Below, one piece after another: positions 18,062-28,030 of a stretch of DNA of 64,000 nt. A program made the position numbers and the translations under genes. Each line of letters starts with the position of its first letter. Positions within the stretch are counted from its first letter, which is position 1. Where the stretch lies: positions 34,861 through 98,860 of the forward strand of contig JAAYAY010000281.1 in the NCBI GenBank assembly GCA_012719125.1. The letters run 5' to 3'. The stretch is from Planctomycetaceae bacterium. Lineage in GTDB: Bacteria > Planctomycetota > Planctomycetia > Pirellulales > Thermoguttaceae. The notes below the pieces were generated by a model, which made no database searches, had not been told where the DNA came from, and saw only the letters and a list, made by a program, of their open reading frames with translations.

Positions 18062-18176
18062 ACGGTTGTTTGTCAAGCGGTTATGGCTGTCTTGCAGCAG
18101 AGAAGAGGCGACGGTACTCTTGGTGTACTTCGCACCCTACGCGAATGCCGGATGAACCACATGAAGGAGTCTGGAT

Positions 18177-21100
18177 ATGCTGCGTTCATTGACGACCCCC
18201 CTGGCGATTCTCGCGGCCTGGATCGCGATTGCGGTCGCCCAAACGGTCCTGGCGACCGATCGTCTGGAGGACGGCTTCCGCAACCCGCCGCCTGAGGCAA
18301 GGCCCGGCGTCTATTGGTACTTCATGGACGGAAACCTCACTCGCCAGGGCATGAGCGACGACCTGGAAGCAATGAAGGCGGCAGGGATCGGCAACCTGGT
18401 CTTTCTCGAAGTCAACGTCGGCGTTCCTCGCGGACCGGTCGATTTCCTCAGCGAGCCATGGCAGGATCTGTTCACGCACGCCGTCCGCGAAGCGGAGCGG
18501 CTGGGGATCGAAATCACCCTCGGTTCCGGGCCGGGCTGGGCCGGCAGCGGCGGCCCCTGGGTGAAGATGGAACAGTCGATGCAGCACCTGGTCGCCTCGT
18601 CGGTCGACGTCAAGGGGCCGGCCAGGTTCGATGCCGTGCTGCCCCGTCCCGAACCGCGGGAACCGTATTTCGGCCGGCGTCCCATGTCGGAGGAGATGCT
18701 CGCACAATGGGAGTCGTTCTACGAAGACGTGGCCGTGCTGGCCTTCCCCACCCCGACCGCCGAAGGCACGGTCGCCGACGTCGACGAGAAGGCGCTCTAC
18801 TACCGCGCCCCCTATTCCTCGCGCCCGGGAGTGAAACCCTACCTGCCGGCTCTTGCCCATTACCAGGAACCGCCGTCCGCCGCGGTCGTCGCCCCAGACC
18901 AGATTCTTGACCTGACCGATCGGCTCGGCGCCGAGGGTCGCCTCGACTGGCAGATCCCCGCCGGCAATTGGACTGCGATGCGATTCGGCCGCCGCAATAA
19001 CGGCGCCACCACGCGCCCGGCGCCTCAGCCCGGACTGGGATTCGAATGCGACAAACTCGACGCCGGGGCCTTCGACGCCCACTTCGACCACTATGTAGGC
19101 AAGTTACTCAACAAGGTAGGCCCCCGCGAAAAAGACCGGGGCTGGACGACGTTGCACATCGACAGTTGGGAAATGGGAGCCCAGAATTGGACCGGTGCGT
19201 TTCGAAAAGAGTTTCGCCGGCGTCGGGGTTACGATCTGCTTCCCTTTCTGCCCACCTACACCGGCCGAATCGTCGGCAGCCTGGAGTTGAGCGAGCGTTT
19301 CCTGTGGGACGTGCGACTGACGGCCCAGGAACTGGTGCTCGAGAATCATGCGGGGCGTCTCAAGGAACTGGCCCGGAAGCACGGATTCGGACTCTCCATC
19401 GAACCCTACGACATGAATCCCTGTTCCGATCTCGACCTGGGCAGCGTCGCCGACGTGCCCATGTGCGAGTTCTGGAGCGAAGGCTACGGCTTCGACACGT
19501 CCTACAGTTGCCTGGAATCGACGTCGATTGCCCACGTCCTGGGCCGCCCCGTCGTTGCGGCCGAGGCCTTCACCGCCAACAGTCGCGAAGCCTGGAAGCT
19601 CTTCCCGGGAGCCGTGAAGAACCAGGGCGACTGGGCCTTCTGTATGGGGATCAACCGCTTCGTCTACCACACCTTCGCCCACAAGCCGCAGGGACGCCGG
19701 CCGGGCATGGTCATGGGGCCTTACGGCGTGCACTGGGATCGAGGGCAAACCTGGTGGCCCATGGCGTCGGCCTACCACCAGTACATCACCCGCTGCCAGT
19801 TCATGCTGCGGCAGGGGCGGAGCGTTGCCGACATTCTCTACCTGACTCCGGAAGGCGCACCCCACGTCTTCCGGCCGCCGCCGTCGGCGTTGCAGGGGAC
19901 GGGCAGCATTCGCGATCGCCGGGAGTACAACTTCGACGGCTGCTCGCCCACGACCTTGATCTCCAAAGCAAGCGTTCGCGATGGCCGCATCGTCTTCCCC
20001 GGAGGTGCAGCCTACCGCTTGCTGGTCCTGCCGGCATTCGAAACCATGACCCCGCCCCTGCTCGGGAAGATCAAGGAACTGGCGGAAGCCGGGGCGACGA
20101 TCGTCGGCCCGCCGCCCCAGAAGTCGCCGAGCCTGGTCGACTATCCGCAATGCGATCGGAACGTTGCTGAACTGGCCGCCGAACTCTGGGGACAAACGAC
20201 TCCGCCCACCGACGTAGTCCGACGCAAGGTCGGCCGTGGGGCGATCGTTTGGGGTGGCGATCTCGTCGTTACTCCGCCCGGCAAGCCTGTGCCCCAGCCG
20301 ATCGAACGCGCCCGTTGGATCTGGTATCCGGAGGGTAACCCGGCGGCGGCCGCCGCTCCGGGCAGTCGCTACTTCCGCCGGGACTTCTCTATCCCGAGCG
20401 GGAAAAGCATCCGTGGCGCACGGCTCCAGATCACGGCCGACAACTCCTGTCGAGTCTGGCTGAACGGACATCCGGCCGGCCAGGCCGACAACTTCCACGT
20501 GGCCTCTACGAGCGACGTCACGGACCTGCTGACGCCGGGTGACAACCTGTTGGCCGTGGACGCCGCCAACGGCGGCGACAGCCCGAACCCGGCAGGGCTC
20601 ATTGCCGGTCTGCGAGTCGAGTATGGCGACGGTGATACTCTCGAATTGGTCACCGACGGCGATTGGCAGGCAGCTCGCGAAGTGGGTGGTCAATGGCCCG
20701 CTTCCGCAGAATCGATCGACGACTGGGTGGGAGCGAAGGACCTCGGACCGATCGCGATGGCTCCGTGGCGGCTGGAACCGGCACCGGAAACGTGCCCTGA
20801 CCTCTACCCGCACTACGAAGCGACCGCCCGGCTGCTGACCGGAATGGAGGTGCCCCCCGACTTCGAAGCAGAGGGACCGATTCGCTACACCCACCGGCAG
20901 GCAGACGACTGGGATCTCTACTTCGTCGCGAACCGGACGGCCGAGACGGTCGAAACGCCCTGCGCCTTCCGCCTCGAAGGCAGACAGCCCGAGTTGTGGG
21001 ATCCGCTCACCGGAGCCATTCGCGATCTGCCGCAGTTTCTGGAACATGCAGGACGGACCACCGTGCCCATGCGGTTCGAGCCGCACCAGAGTTTCTTTGT

Positions 21101-24100
21101 CTTGTTTCGAAGTGGCAGGCCGAGCCCAGACGGCAAGATGAGCGAGACCGAGAACTTCCCCATCCCCACAAGCGTTGGCGAAATCGGCGGACCTTGGCAG
21201 GTGAACTTCGATCCGGAATTGGGCGGACCCGGCGAGGTGACGTTCCCTGTGCTGGAAGACTGGACCCAACGATCGGAACCGGAAATCAAGCACTTTTCCG
21301 GAATCGCCACCTACCGCACTACCTTCGACTTGCCGCCCGGAACCGCATCGGAGGAACAAAAGCTCTTGCTTGATCTGGGTGTAGTTCACAATCTGGCCCG
21401 GGTGCGGCTGAACGGGCAGGATCTCGGCGTCCTCTGGTGTGCACCCTGGCAAGTGGACATGACCGGCGCGGTGCAGGAGCGAGACAATCGGCTCGAGATC
21501 GAGGTGGCCAACCTGTGGCCCAATCGGTTGATCGGCGATCAGGCCTTGCCGCCCGAGCAGCGGATCGGTTGGACGACCTTCGAACCGTACAAGGCAGATT
21601 CGCCGCTACTGTTGTCAGGGCTGCTGGGACCGGTGAGCATCCGGACCGTGAGACAAACCTGCTCGGTGGACCGCGGGGACGTCACCGTCACGGCCTTGAG
21701 ATGCTGTGAACGGATTGAACCGGTCCGCGTTGACAATCCGGCGCCGACATTCTCCTGGCAATTACAGAGCGACCGAAGAGGTGTCCACCAGACCTCCTAC
21801 CAGATACTCGTCGCCTCAGACCCCGAACTTCTGAACTCGGGTGCCCCGGACCTGTGGGACAGTGGCCGCGTGGAATCCGGGCAATCGCAGTATGTACAGT
21901 ACGACGGGCAGCCGTTGCACTCGTCACGGCGCTATTTCTGGACCGTGCGCGTTTGGGATGACCGTGACGCGGAGTGCAGCCGCTGCCAACCGGCGACCTT
22001 CATCACCGGGCTGCTGGACGACTCCGACTGGCAGGCGAAGTGGATCACCATGGAACGAACCGACACGGATCCTTTGCCGATCTTCCGAAAGTCTTTTCGG
22101 CTGGCCAAACCGGTGTCGCACGCGGTGATTCACGTCTGCGGTCTGGGCCAATACGAACTATCGATCAATGGGCAGCGGATCGGCAACCGAGAAATGGATC
22201 CCGGCTGGACCAACTATCGAAAGACGTGCCTCTACAGTTCCTACGACGTGAGCGACTCGTTCAAACCGGGCGAAAATGTGATCGCCGTGATGCTCGGCAA
22301 CGGCATGTACAATGTGGGCGGAGGGCGGTACGTGAAGTTCACCGGCACCTTCGGGCTGCCGAAACTCGTCTGCCAGATGCATCTGACCTCTGCCGACGGC
22401 ACGTCGGAGATCGTTCGATCGGATGAAACCTGGAAGTGCTCCCTCGGCCCGATCCTCTTCTCGTGCATCTACGGAGGCGAGGACCGCGATGCGAGACGCG
22501 AGCCGCCAGGCTGGAATGCCCCCGGCTTCCAGGACCAAGATTGGACGCCTGCCGTGGTGTGCGAGGGTCCGGGTGGCCGCCTGGCAGCCCAATCGGCCCC
22601 GCCGGTCACGGTGGCCGAGAAGTTGCCGGCCACCGCAATCACACGTCTGGACGATGGGCACTACGAGGCCGATTGTGGCTGGAACCTGTCGGCACGACCG
22701 TTCGTCCGAGTCCAAGGCAAACCGGGGGATCAGGTGACGATCACCTGCGCCGAAAGACGCGGCAATCCCTGGCAGGGGCACTCGTACACGTATACCCTCC
22801 GCGGCGAGAGGAGTTCCGAAGGCGAGGTCTTTCGCCCGCGGTTCACCTTCTTCAGCTTCCAGTACCTCTACATCTCCGGTGTCGATGTTGCGGGCGATGC
22901 GTCCGGGAACTCCGAACGCCCCTTGTTGATCGAGGCAGGCAGCGAGTTTCTCACCAGTTCGGCTCAGGCAGCGGGCGGCTTCGCCTGCTCCAACAACCTG
23001 CTGAACGATATCGACGCCATGATCGCACGTTCGGTGCGGAGCAACCTGCAGAGTGTGCTGACCGACTGCCCTCACCGGGAGAAACTGGGCTGGCTCGAAG
23101 TGGCTCATCTGATGGGCCCTTCGATTCTCTATCGCTACGACGCCCAGGGCCTCTTTCGCAAGATCTGCCGCGACACGACCGAGTCGCAACTCGAAAGCGG
23201 CATGGTGCCCGACATTGCACCGGAGTACACGCGATTCAAGAACGGGTTCTTTGAATCTGCCGAGTGGGGCAGCGCATGCGTGCAGTTGCCCTGGCTTCTC
23301 TATCGCTGGTATGGCGACCGTGCGATCCTGGCCCGGCAATACGAAACTATGGCCAAGTACGTTCGCTACCTGGCCGATACCCGAAACGATGCCGGACTGG
23401 CCAGGCCGGGACTGGGCGACTGGTACGATTGGACGCCGGAGAAAGGCCACGTCGGTCCCTCGCAGTTGACGCCGCCGGAATTGCCTGCGACGGCCTTTCT
23501 CTACGACAATGCGCGAATCATGGCTCGGGTTGCCGGGCTGACTGGCCATGAGGCAGATGTGGCTCCGTTCGAGCAACTCGCGGAACAGGTCCGGCATGAC
23601 TTCGTCGCGGCCTACTACGACCGGGACTCCAAGAGCGTCTCCACCGGGTCCCAGGCCGCCCTGGCGACCGCGCTGTTCTTCGACCTGGTGCCGGAAGAGG
23701 ATCGGCAACCGGTCCTGGCCAATCTCGTCGCCGAATTGGAACGATCGGGATACCGCCAATCAACCGGCGAGGTCTGTTTCAGGATGCTGCTCCAGACCTT
23801 GGCGGACGCCGGACGTTCCGACCTCGTCTTTCGTATGCTCAACCGCGCCGGCCCCCCCGGGTACGCTCACATGCTCCAACTCGGCTTCAAAACACTCTCC
23901 GAACGCTGGGACAAGCCCGGCGCTTCGATGAACCACTGCATGTTCGGCCATGCACAGGAGTGGTTCCAGAAATCGATCGTCGGCATCCGACAGGCCCCCG
24001 ACTCCGTCGGCTTCAGGCATCTCGTCCTGCGACCCGAACCGGTCGGCGACTTGGCGTCCGCCTCGGGTCATTTCGACAGTCCCTACGGCCGAATCGAGAG

Positions 24101-24374
24101 TCGCTGGAAGATCGCCGATGGACAATTCGACTGGCATCTTCGTGTGCCTCCCGGTACGATCTCGGAGATCCATGTGCCCACATTGCACCCCGAGGGGGTG
24201 TTAGAAAGCGGGAGATCGGCAATCGAGTCGAAAGGAATCTCCCTGCTGCGTGTGGTGAACGACAGCGATGATTCGGTCGGCATCCGCCGAGCGGTCTTCG
24301 TCGTTGGTTCGGGAGAGTATCGGTTCCTCAGCCCGATCGGAAAGACTCGGGAATCCGCCGGACGAGATCGCTGA
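18177..24374 (+). CDS. Exported double alpha-L-rhamnosidase, GH106 joined to GH78
   Basis: This single 2065-residue frame joins two unrelated glycosidases. After a signal peptide (residues 1-26), the first half (about 30-1160) follows the GH106 pattern: NPPPEARPGVYWYFMDGN, DDLEAMKAAGIGNLVFLEV, and a C-terminal beta-sandwich (ITADNSCRVWLNGH and RVRLNGQDLGVLWCAPW). The second half (about 1165-2060) is GH78: Bac_rhamnosidase N-terminal strands (NPAPTFSWQL), then the (alpha/alpha)6 core with TDCPHREKLGWLE at 1629-1641 and GHAQEW near 1925. The acidic residues of the GH78 active-site loop (Asp1630, Glu1635, Glu1641) are present. It should release alpha-L-rhamnose from pectin-like chains. AAGGAG precedes the ATG. 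The frame is uninterrupted, so this is a fusion and not two genes. Confidence 0.9.
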   Translation: MLRSLTTPLAILAAWIAIAVAQTVLATDRLEDGFRNPPPEARPGVYWYFMDGNLTRQGMSDDLEAMKAAGIGNLVFLEVNVGVPRGPVDFLSEPWQDLFTHAVREAERLGIEITLGSGPGWAGSGGPWVKMEQSMQHLVASSVDVKGPARFDAVLPRPEPREPYFGRRPMSEEMLAQWESFYEDVAVLAFPTPTAEGTVADVDEKALYYRAPYSSRPGVKPYLPALAHYQEPPSAAVVAPDQILDLTDRLGAEGRLDWQIPAGNWTAMRFGRRNNGATTRPAPQPGLGFECDKLDAGAFDAHFDHYVGKLLNKVGPREKDRGWTTLHIDSWEMGAQNWTGAFRKEFRRRRGYDLLPFLPTYTGRIVGSLELSERFLWDVRLTAQELVLENHAGRLKELARKHGFGLSIEPYDMNPCSDLDLGSVADVPMCEFWSEGYGFDTSYSCLESTSIAHVLGRPVVAAEAFTANSREAWKLFPGAVKNQGDWAFCMGINRFVYHTFAHKPQGRRPGMVMGPYGVHWDRGQTWWPMASAYHQYITRCQFMLRQGRSVADILYLTPEGAPHVFRPPPSALQGTGSIRDRREYNFDGCSPTTLISKASVRDGRIVFPGGAAYRLLVLPAFETMTPPLLGKIKELAEAGATIVGPPPQKSPSLVDYPQCDRNVAELAAELWGQTTPPTDVVRRKVGRGAIVWGGDLVVTPPGKPVPQPIERARWIWYPEGNPAAAAAPGSRYFRRDFSIPSGKSIRGARLQITADNSCRVWLNGHPAGQADNFHVASTSDVTDLLTPGDNLLAVDAANGGDSPNPAGLIAGLRVEYGDGDTLELVTDGDWQAAREVGGQWPASAESIDDWVGAKDLGPIAMAPWRLEPAPETCPDLYPHYEATARLLTGMEVPPDFEAEGPIRYTHRQADDWDLYFVANRTAETVETPCAFRLEGRQPELWDPLTGAIRDLPQFLEHAGRTTVPMRFEPHQSFFVLFRSGRPSPDGKMSETENFPIPTSVGEIGGPWQVNFDPELGGPGEVTFPVLEDWTQRSEPEIKHFSGIATYRTTFDLPPGTASEEQKLLLDLGVVHNLARVRLNGQDLGVLWCAPWQVDMTGAVQERDNRLEIEVANLWPNRLIGDQALPPEQRIGWTTFEPYKADSPLLLSGLLGPVSIRTVRQTCSVDRGDVTVTALRCCERIEPVRVDNPAPTFSWQLQSDRRGVHQTSYQILVASDPELLNSGAPDLWDSGRVESGQSQYVQYDGQPLHSSRRYFWTVRVWDDRDAECSRCQPATFITGLLDDSDWQAKWITMERTDTDPLPIFRKSFRLAKPVSHAVIHVCGLGQYELSINGQRIGNREMDPGWTNYRKTCLYSSYDVSDSFKPGENVIAVMLGNGMYNVGGGRYVKFTGTFGLPKLVCQMHLTSADGTSEIVRSDETWKCSLGPILFSCIYGGEDRDARREPPGWNAPGFQDQDWTPAVVCEGPGGRLAAQSAPPVTVAEKLPATAITRLDDGHYEADCGWNLSARPFVRVQGKPGDQVTITCAERRGNPWQGHSYTYTLRGERSSEGEVFRPRFTFFSFQYLYISGVDVAGDASGNSERPLLIEAGSEFLTSSAQAAGGFACSNNLLNDIDAMIARSVRSNLQSVLTDCPHREKLGWLEVAHLMGPSILYRYDAQGLFRKICRDTTESQLESGMVPDIAPEYTRFKNGFFESAEWGSACVQLPWLLYRWYGDRAILARQYETMAKYVRYLADTRNDAGLARPGLGDWYDWTPEKGHVGPSQLTPPELPATAFLYDNARIMARVAGLTGHEADVAPFEQLAEQVRHDFVAAYYDRDSKSVSTGSQAALATALFFDLVPEEDRQPVLANLVAELERSGYRQSTGEVCFRMLLQTLADAGRSDLVFRMLNRAGPPGYAHMLQLGFKTLSERWDKPGASMNHCMFGHAQEWFQKSIVGIRQAPDSVGFRHLVLRPEPVGDLASASGHFDSPYGRIESRWKIADGQFDWHLRVPPGTISEIHVPTLHPEGVLESGRSAIESKGISLLRVVNDSDDSVGIRRAVFVVGSGEYRFLSPIGKTRESAGRDR

Positions 24375-24415
24375 CGGTTCGGGAAGCCGTCCATAACCGC
24401 CCAGGAAGACATGTC

Positions 24416-25108
24416 ATGTGGATGAAAAACCGCCTGTTTCAGAAACTCGGAGGTGGCAGACTGGAGCGATTTGGGCTGGGGCTTTGGTCATCTCTGCAAC
24501 TGACGGCCCTGAAGTCCCGCAAGGACCAGGAGATCGTTGCCCTTCTGCAGGAGATCCGCCGCGCAGGGCGCTCGCTGTGCAGCGCCTTCGAACTCTATCT
24601 GATCTACTCGGCCGCCCGAGCTCAAAGCCGGCGACCAGGGGCCATGGCCGAGGTCGGCGTCTACCGAGGCGCGTCGGCAAGGCTGATCTGTAAGGCTAAA
24701 GGCGACAAACTCTTGCGCCTCTTCGACACCTACGAAGGACTGCCGGAAAGCAGCAAGGAGGATCGAGGCGTTCACAAAAAGAGCCAATACGCATGTAGCC
24801 TGGAGGATGTGCAGGCCTATGTCAACGGTTTTGCGAATGTGCATTTCCACAAGGGCCTGTTTCCCGATTCGGCTGAGGGGGTGGAGGAGAACGAGTACTG
24901 CTTCTGCCACTTCGACGTCGACTTGTACGAAGGAACGAAGGCCTGCCTGGAGTACTTCTATCCACGCATGGTGTCCGGCGGGATCATGATCTCCCATGAC
25001 TACGGGCTTCTGGCCGGCGTCGAACAGGCCTTCCAGGAATTCTTCGCAGATAAACCCGAGGGGATCATCGATATGCCGACCACCCAGTGCATGGTTGTCA
25101 AACTGTAA
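24416..25108 (+). CDS. TylF/MycF-family SAM-dependent O-methyltransferase
   Basis: The 230-residue product follows the TylF family pattern: AEVGVYRGASARLI (SAM-binding loop), LFDTYEGLPE, and FCHFDVDLYEGT with metal-binding Asp residues, then GGIMISHDYG. Family members methylate sugar hydroxyls in macrolides and in glycans. AGGAAG stands seven bases before the ATG. It lies 41 bp after the double rhamnosidase on the same strand and 255 bp before an MsbA-like exporter, so it may act on an exported glycan. That link is inference. Confidence 0.85.
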   Translation: MWMKNRLFQKLGGGRLERFGLGLWSSLQLTALKSRKDQEIVALLQEIRRAGRSLCSAFELYLIYSAARAQSRRPGAMAEVGVYRGASARLICKAKGDKLLRLFDTYEGLPESSKEDRGVHKKSQYACSLEDVQAYVNGFANVHFHKGLFPDSAEGVEENEYCFCHFDVDLYEGTKACLEYFYPRMVSGGIMISHDYGLLAGVEQAFQEFFADKPEGIIDMPTTQCMVVKL

Positions 25109-25234
25109 CGGGAAGTGGCAGATCGCAGTCGCTCCTGACCCAGACTCTCCTGAATTACCCACCTTGCCTGTGGTCCTTGATTTACACATGAGGGCTACGC
25201 AACCAACACGGATTTCACACGCGGCCCGCGCGTC

Positions 25235-25254
25235 ATTCCCTCGCAGGCGGGAAT
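25235..25254. repeat. dRS3-like 20-bp palindrome, copy 1
   Basis: ATTCCC, eight bases (TCGCAGGC), then GGGAAT. This is the same pattern as the Neisseria dRS3 repeat ATTCCCN8GGGAAT, and it is flanked by GTC and CCAA exactly as at the second copy (44119-44138). Confidence 0.7.
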
Positions 25255-25363
25255 CCAAACAGCACCATCGGGGGATCCGCATCTCTGTTGGCGATTCTGA
25301 CGCGATCTGATACAAGTGGTCTTCTGACGCACGATGTTCGTGCAGACCGTGCAAGGACGCCGT

Positions 25364-27388
25364 ATGAAGGATGAATCAAGGATGAAGAGCTTCGGCAGGG
25401 TCATTCGTCTTGCCTTGCAGTATCGGTTCTCAGTCGTCGCATCGCTGTTCTGCGCACTGACGGTCGGACTGTTGTGGGGAGGCAACATCACCGTCGTCTA
25501 TCCGTTCGTGGAGGTCGTATTCAAAGGTGAATCTCTCCACGATTGGGTGGACGCGCAGATCGCGGACTGCCGAGCGAAACAGGCTGTAGCCTCGGCTACG
25601 ATCGCCCGTACGACCGCAGCATTGAAGACGTCCTCCGAAGCAGACAAAGCCCGCGTGCAGAGCGAGCTGAACGCGACCCTGTCGCAACTGAAGAAGGAAC
25701 GTTGGACCGAGCGGGCCTATCTGTGGGCGGAACCGGCGATCAAGCGTTATCTTCCCGACGACGCCTTTCTGACGCTGGTGTTTCTGATCGGTTTCGTCTT
25801 TCTGGGAACCGTGCTCAAAAGCCTGTTCACCATCGCCCATACGATTCTGGTGGGACGATTGACGCAACTGGCGATCTTCGACCTGCGCAAACAGTTCTTC
25901 CGCCGCACGCTGCGAATGGACCTGAGCACGTTCACCAACGAAGGTTCCGCCGACCTCATGAGCCGTTTCACCCACGACATGGAAAGCCTGAGTGAAGGCC
26001 TGTCCGTGATGTTCGGGAAACTCATCCGAGAACCCATCAAGGGGGTCGCCTGCCTGGTCGGTGCGGCCCTGGTCTCCTGGAGATTGCTGGTCCTCACCCT
26101 GCTCGTCGTCCCGATTGCCGCGATCACCATTCGTTGGCTGGCCAGGACCCTGAAGCGGGCCAACCGCCGGGCCATGGAAGGGATGGCCCAACTCTACACC
26201 ACGCTCGAAGAAGTGTTCCGCGGCATCAAGGTCGTCAAAGCGTTCACCATGGAACCGCAGGAACGCAACCGCTTTCACAACGACAGCAAGAAGTACTACA
26301 AGTGCTCGATGCGAATCGTTCGATACGACTCGCTCTCCCACCCGCTCACCGAAGTCCTCGGAATCGCCACCATCAGCCTTGCCATGCTCGCCGGAGCCTA
26401 TCTGGCGATTACCAAACAAACGCATCTCTTCGGCATCCCCATGGCCTCCCAACCGCTCAGCCTGGGGTCGTTGTTGTTGTTCTACGCCCTGCTGGCCGGA
26501 GCCGCCGATCCCGCCAGAAAACTCTCCGACATCTTTGCCAGGCTGCAGCGAGCCGCTGCCGCCAGCGACCGCATCTACACCATGCTCGACCGCGAACCCA
26601 AGGTCTGCGACCCGCCGAATCCCCGCCCCCTGCTCCGGCACCACAAGAGCCTGGTCTTCGATGGAGTGACTTTCGCATACACACCCGGTCGCCCCGTACT
26701 CCAAAATATCAACCTGGAAATCCAGTTCGGCGAAACGATCGCCATCGTGGGAGAGAGCGGTTGCGGCAAGAGCACCCTCGCCAACCTGTTGCCCAGGTTC
26801 GCCGATCCCGACCAGGGGACGATTCGGCTCGACGATGTGCCGCTCCCCGAATTCCGACTCCGCGATCTTCGCGGCCAGATCGGCCTCGTGACCCAGGAAC
26901 CGGTCCTTTTCGACGACACCGTGTTGGAGAATATTCGGTACGGCTCGCCCCAGGCCACGCGAGAGCAGGTGATCGAAGCGGCCAAGCAGGCCCACGCCCA
27001 CTGGTTCATCGAACACGAACTGGCCGACGGATACGAAACGGTCGTGGGCCCCATGGGCGGACAGCTTTCCGGCGGACAGCGGCAACGCATTGCCCTCGCA
27101 CGTGCCATCCTTCGAGATCCCGCTCTGCTCTTGCTCGACGAGGCGACCAGCCAAATCGATCTAAGTAGTGAGCAAATCATCCAGCGGGTTCTGGAACACT
27201 TCAAACAAGGACGAACGACGATTATCATCACCCACCGTCTGGGTGCCCTCACCCTTGCCGACCGTATCGTCGTCATTCAAGACGGGCGTATTCTCGACGT
27301 GGGCACCCACGACGAGTTGATCGCCAGGTGCGACTTCTACGCCCGGTTGCACCAGATCGACGGCCTTGACCTGCGAGAGAGTGCGTGA
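25364..27388 (+). CDS. MsbA-like ABC exporter, membrane and ATPase fused
   Basis: The 674-residue half-transporter has an N-terminal six-span membrane domain with an unusual hydrophilic insertion after the first span (about residues 45-125: Lys/Glu/Ala-rich helices) and a C-terminal ATPase. The ATPase has Walker A GESGCGKST, signature LSGGQRQRIALARA, Walker B LLLLDEAT and H-loop ITHR, all intact. Such proteins form homodimers that flip lipids or lipid-linked glycans. The start at 25364 is chosen because AAGGA lies seven bases upstream; the longer frame from 25334 has no ribosome site. A strong terminator follows at 27538. Substrate unknown. Confidence 0.9.
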   Translation: MKDESRMKSFGRVIRLALQYRFSVVASLFCALTVGLLWGGNITVVYPFVEVVFKGESLHDWVDAQIADCRAKQAVASATIARTTAALKTSSEADKARVQSELNATLSQLKKERWTERAYLWAEPAIKRYLPDDAFLTLVFLIGFVFLGTVLKSLFTIAHTILVGRLTQLAIFDLRKQFFRRTLRMDLSTFTNEGSADLMSRFTHDMESLSEGLSVMFGKLIREPIKGVACLVGAALVSWRLLVLTLLVVPIAAITIRWLARTLKRANRRAMEGMAQLYTTLEEVFRGIKVVKAFTMEPQERNRFHNDSKKYYKCSMRIVRYDSLSHPLTEVLGIATISLAMLAGAYLAITKQTHLFGIPMASQPLSLGSLLLFYALLAGAADPARKLSDIFARLQRAAAASDRIYTMLDREPKVCDPPNPRPLLRHHKSLVFDGVTFAYTPGRPVLQNINLEIQFGETIAIVGESGCGKSTLANLLPRFADPDQGTIRLDDVPLPEFRLRDLRGQIGLVTQEPVLFDDTVLENIRYGSPQATREQVIEAAKQAHAHWFIEHELADGYETVVGPMGGQLSGGQRQRIALARAILRDPALLLLDEATSQIDLSSEQIIQRVLEHFKQGRTTIIITHRLGALTLADRIVVIQDGRILDVGTHDELIARCDFYARLHQIDGLDLRESA

Positions 27389-27537
27389 CCCAAAGGGGAC
27401 CAGAAGACACTGCCAATCCGTCCCCACAAAGAGGCCCCGCGAAGAAGCGCCCTCGGCAACCCTCCGAACCTTTGGCACGCCGTTTGCTCCTAAAGAATAG
27501 CGTCTCTGTTTCATGCAGAGCAGTCACCCCCCCAGAG

Positions 27538-27568
27538 ATCCAGCGGCCCACCCGGGCCGCTGGATTTT
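27538..27568 (+). terminator. Intrinsic terminator after the ABC exporter
   Basis: A perfect 12-bp stem ATCCAGCGGCCC/GGGCCGCTGGAT with loop ACCC, followed by TTT on the plus strand. Confidence 0.88.
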
Positions 27569-27703
27569 GGAACAGAGAAGAGGCAAATCTCGCTATCCTT
27601 CTGGGGCCGGTTAGCGGAAGAGGCGCGATACAGAGATCGGAGGATCTCCGTCGTACTGCGGGCTTTCGACGACGGGAGGAAGTGCCAACTTCCGAGTAGT
27701 TAG
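27569..27703 (+). ncRNA. Possible small RNA between two terminators
   Basis: The 135 bp between two strong plus-strand terminators contain no gene, yet they carry small hairpins (GGAAGT/ACTTCC with loop GCCA near 27678-27694, and GGAG/CTCC near 27640-27650). A short transcript ending at the 27704 hairpin would explain why there are two terminators in a row. No promoter was identified and no RNA family is recognised. Confidence 0.25.
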
Positions 27704-27757
27704 AGGCGAGCTGCTGGCAAGCGACTTCGGACGCCGGCAGCTCGCCTGTTTTATTTC
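27704..27757 (+). terminator. Second strong intrinsic terminator
   Basis: AGGCGAGCTGC (27704-27714) pairs with GCAGCTCGCCT (27737-27747), and the stem extends inward through TGGC/GCCG with one G-U pair. GTTTTATTT follows. Read from the minus strand it lacks an equal U-tract. Confidence 0.85.
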
Positions 27758-28030
27758 GCTACAGCAAAATCGTACATATGTATGATCTTGCAACACTCAA
27801 ACCGCCAAGTTCGTGCTACGGAGCGCGTGGTGAGCAGGGCGAAGCTGGCAGTTGGCTGAGATTATCTTGGGGGGACGATTGCAGGTTGCGGATCGGGCGG
27901 GATTCGATCCAGAACGAAGCGTCGCACATTCCAGAACTGTTCGTAATGCCCCGTGAGGGTTATGATAGGGTTGGCGTTGGGCACCGGGGAGCGAGTGAAA
28001 CTCCCATTCTGTCCGGCCGGGTGACATCCA
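27758..28030 (+). other. Leader region of the MATE exporter gene
   Basis: No gene of its own. A small hairpin GGGAG/CTCCC with loop CGAGTGAAA lies shortly upstream of the TTG start. I do not recognise a known riboswitch. Confidence 0.35.

Noticed and set aside
19104..21452. 782-aa minus-strand frame inside the double rhamnosidase
   Set aside because: Shadow frame in GC-rich coding DNA; the plus strand has clear GH106 motifs.
27961..28030. Guanidine or fluoride riboswitch before the MATE gene
   Set aside because: A hairpin is present, but none of the conserved bases of those classes could be matched.
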